Made by a program: the position numbers and the translations under genes. A stretch of 64,000 bases of DNA. Source: Mycolicibacterium aurum (GTDB taxonomy: Bacteria; Actinomycetota; Actinomycetes; Mycobacteriales; Mycobacteriaceae). The notes beneath the pieces were generated by a model that worked only from the letters and a program-made list of their open reading frames with translations, was not told the origin of the DNA and did no database searches. The stretch spans positions 496,001 through 560,000 of the forward strand of contig NZ_LR134356.1 of assembly GCF_900637195.1 (NCBI RefSeq). The letters run 5' to 3'. How positions within the stretch are numbered: position 1 is the first letter of the stretch; each line of letters begins with the position of its first letter. This document shows, in pieces, positions 62,714-64,000 of this stretch.

Positions 62714-64000
62714 TCAGGGTTGCGGCGGGGCAGACGGGGGCACCTGATGCGCGCGCCGCCTCCGGCGAATTCCGCTGGCCGCCATGGCGAGGGCGGCGAT
62801 CACGACGGCCGCGCAGCCGATCAGGGCCCACGGGAGCCACTGGGTCCCCGCATCGGCGATCAGCAGCGCGGGACCCTGCGATCGGATGGTGAGGTTCTCG
62901 GGTTCGCCGTCGGGGCCCTTCACCACCACATCGCCGGTCAGATCCCGCCAGCCGCGGGGCAGGTCGGCGACGTGGCCCAGGATCTCATCCACCAGCTGCC
63001 AGTCACCGGTGGTGGTCACCAGTACGACGGTGCGGCCGCGGTCGGCGAATGCCTGCATGCTGCCCAGACCCTGCGGAAGATTCAGGCCCACTGCATTTCT
63101 CGGGGCGAACGAGGCTGAGACCTCAGCTTCTTCGCCCGCGGTGATCGGTGAATCGAGGTCGTTGTCGACGAGCTGACCCGAATGGGCCACGATCAGTGCA
63201 CCGGAGCCGCTGGTCACCGCTTCCGGCAGGTCGACCAGCTCCGGTCGCAACTGTCGTGCCGTCAGTCGCTGGATGCCTGCGATCACCGTCGAGGCCCGGG
63301 ACAGGAACGCCGGCGTCGATTCACCAAGGGCGACCTGAAAAGTCGGCGCGAATCCGACAGGCAACGCGCCGAACCCACCCATCGAGACGCTTCCCCCGAC
63401 CACCGATATGGTCGACGTCTCGTCCAGATCGAAGGTCAGCGGCACGGTGCGCGGATTGCAGGCGCCGGGAGCGGGCTCGTAGGACACGAGGAACTCCCAC
63501 GCGGCCATGCTGCCGCCCAGGTCTCCGGGAATCGTGAACCTCGCGTCGACCACCCCGGCCGGGCCCAACTCTGCGGAATAGACCACCCGCCCGGTCGACT
63601 GGATGGTGAGCGTGGCCTTCTCGTCCTGCTTGACCGGGGTGTGATGGGCGATCAGGTGGGTTTCGATCGCACCCGGGTTCGCAAGGCCGAACATCGAGGT
63701 ATCGGGTGTCACGTATATCGAGGCCTGGCCGAGGACGGAGAGGCGGCCGGTGACGCCGAGCTGCGCGAACGTCGCGGTGCCTCCGCCGCGGACGTCGTAC
63801 TGCTCGACGGAGTCGACGGCGGTGGTCGAAATCTGGGACAGGGCCAGCAATTCGGTGCGGAACAGTGCCGTCTGCTCCACGAGCCGATTGCCCTCACCGC
63901 TGATCACCAGATAGGGCGACCCGGGAGTGTTCATCAGATCCACACGCGGCTCGCCCCCGCCGCGGACCACGATGTCGCGCCGCATGGGGTCCCATCGGGC
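62714..64000 (-). CDS. BcsB-like exported protein, 5' end outside the window
   Basis: The frame is open to the right edge, so the N-terminus is missing; at least 428 residues are present. The sequence repeats alpha/beta modules (GSPYLVISGEGNRLVEQTAL, GALIVAHSGQLV, GRTVVLVTTTGDWQLVDEIL) alternating with beta-sandwich parts, and it ends in one helix (LPWALIGCAAVVIAALAMAA) with a basic tail. This is the layout of BcsB, the membrane-anchored partner of cellulose synthase. A polysaccharide synthase gene would be expected beyond the edge. Confidence 0.65.
   Translation of the reverse strand, partial: ARWDPMRRDIVVRGGGEPRVDLMNTPGSPYLVISGEGNRLVEQTALFRTELLALSQISTTAVDSVEQYDVRGGGTATFAQLGVTGRLSVLGQASIYVTPDTSMFGLANPGAIETHLIAHHTPVKQDEKATLTIQSTGRVVYSAELGPAGVVDARFTIPGDLGGSMAAWEFLVSYEPAPGACNPRTVPLTFDLDETSTISVVGGSVSMGGFGALPVGFAPTFQVALGESTPAFLSRASTVIAGIQRLTARQLRPELVDLPEAVTSGSGALIVAHSGQLVDNDLDSPITAGEEAEVSASFAPRNAVGLNLPQGLGSMQAFADRGRTVVLVTTTGDWQLVDEILGHVADLPRGWRDLTGDVVVKGPDGEPENLTIRSQGPALLIADAGTQWLPWALIGCAAVVIAALAMAASGIRRRRRAHQVPPSAPPQP

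Overview
The window is chromosomal DNA from a high-GC actinobacterium and reads as a fast-growing mycobacterium (Mycolicibacterium type). The evidence is the grpE-dnaJ-hspR heat-shock tail, a mycobacterial clpB carrying a HAIR operator, an F420-dependent glucose-6-phosphate dehydrogenase (fgd), an MmpL exporter, small exported DUF732 and DUF3558 proteins, and many recognisable M. tuberculosis orthologue types (Rv0357-Rv0365, Rv0380, Rv0381, Rv0383-Rv0385, Rv0389-Rv0391, Rv0407). Genes are tightly packed with many 4-nt start/stop overlaps and several likely leaderless starts. No tRNA, rRNA, insertion sequence, prophage or CRISPR array was seen.

Layout. 0-4.7 kb: end of the dnaK operon (grpE end, dnaJ, hspR), then aldose 1-epimerase, a two-domain flavohaemoglobin and a GAP-family membrane protein. 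4.7-8.1 kb: guanine deaminase, a tandem ABM-domain membrane protein, a VOC protein and a GtrA protein. 8.1-12.6 kb: a minus-strand operon with a sodium:solute symporter, a small membrane protein and two paralogous NtaA/DszA-type flavin monooxygenases. 12.8-20.7 kb: CYTH protein, PAP2 phosphatase, clpB under an HspR/SigH-type control region, then Rv0383- and Rv0381-like exported proteins, an SDR and a TrmH methyltransferase. 20.6-28.6 kb: two TetR-MFS efflux pairs with clear palindromic operators, a GH76 mannanase-like protein, an NhaA-DsbA fusion and a DedA protein.

29.7-36.8 kb is the most unusual part. It holds a large LAL-type LuxR ATPase regulator among small exported proteins (DUF3558 lipoprotein, CAP-like secreted protein, DUF732, SH3-like secreted protein, DUF4242-like protein). 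Six clear copies, plus one degenerate copy, of a promoter element TAGGG-N5-CCC(G/T)A-TTT lie in front of these genes. In three plus-strand copies it sits exactly 19 nt upstream of a TAnnnT -10 box, which centres the palindrome near -42, the position expected for a class II activator. A decayed copy of the secreted gene and a relic of a second LuxR DNA-binding domain sit in the same locus. I infer a small, self-contained exported-protein regulon that has undergone duplication and decay.

37-64 kb: fba, Rv0361- and Rv0360-like genes, a CDF metal exporter with a metal-sensor-like palindrome, a site-2 protease, purA, a thioesterase, a diguanylate cyclase, a ferredoxin-P450 pair, a MarR-MmpL pair, a CPA1 antiporter, a divergent purT, rhodanese-metZ, an SDR, DUF899, an ArsR-SRPBCC-GNAT operon with twin operators, a metallo-beta-lactamase fold protein, fgd, an EEP-family phosphodiesterase, a GT-C type membrane protein and a BcsB-like protein cut by the window end. 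As I recall the H37Rv map, the block from hspR to purT is inverted relative to M. tuberculosis and follows the M. smegmatis order.
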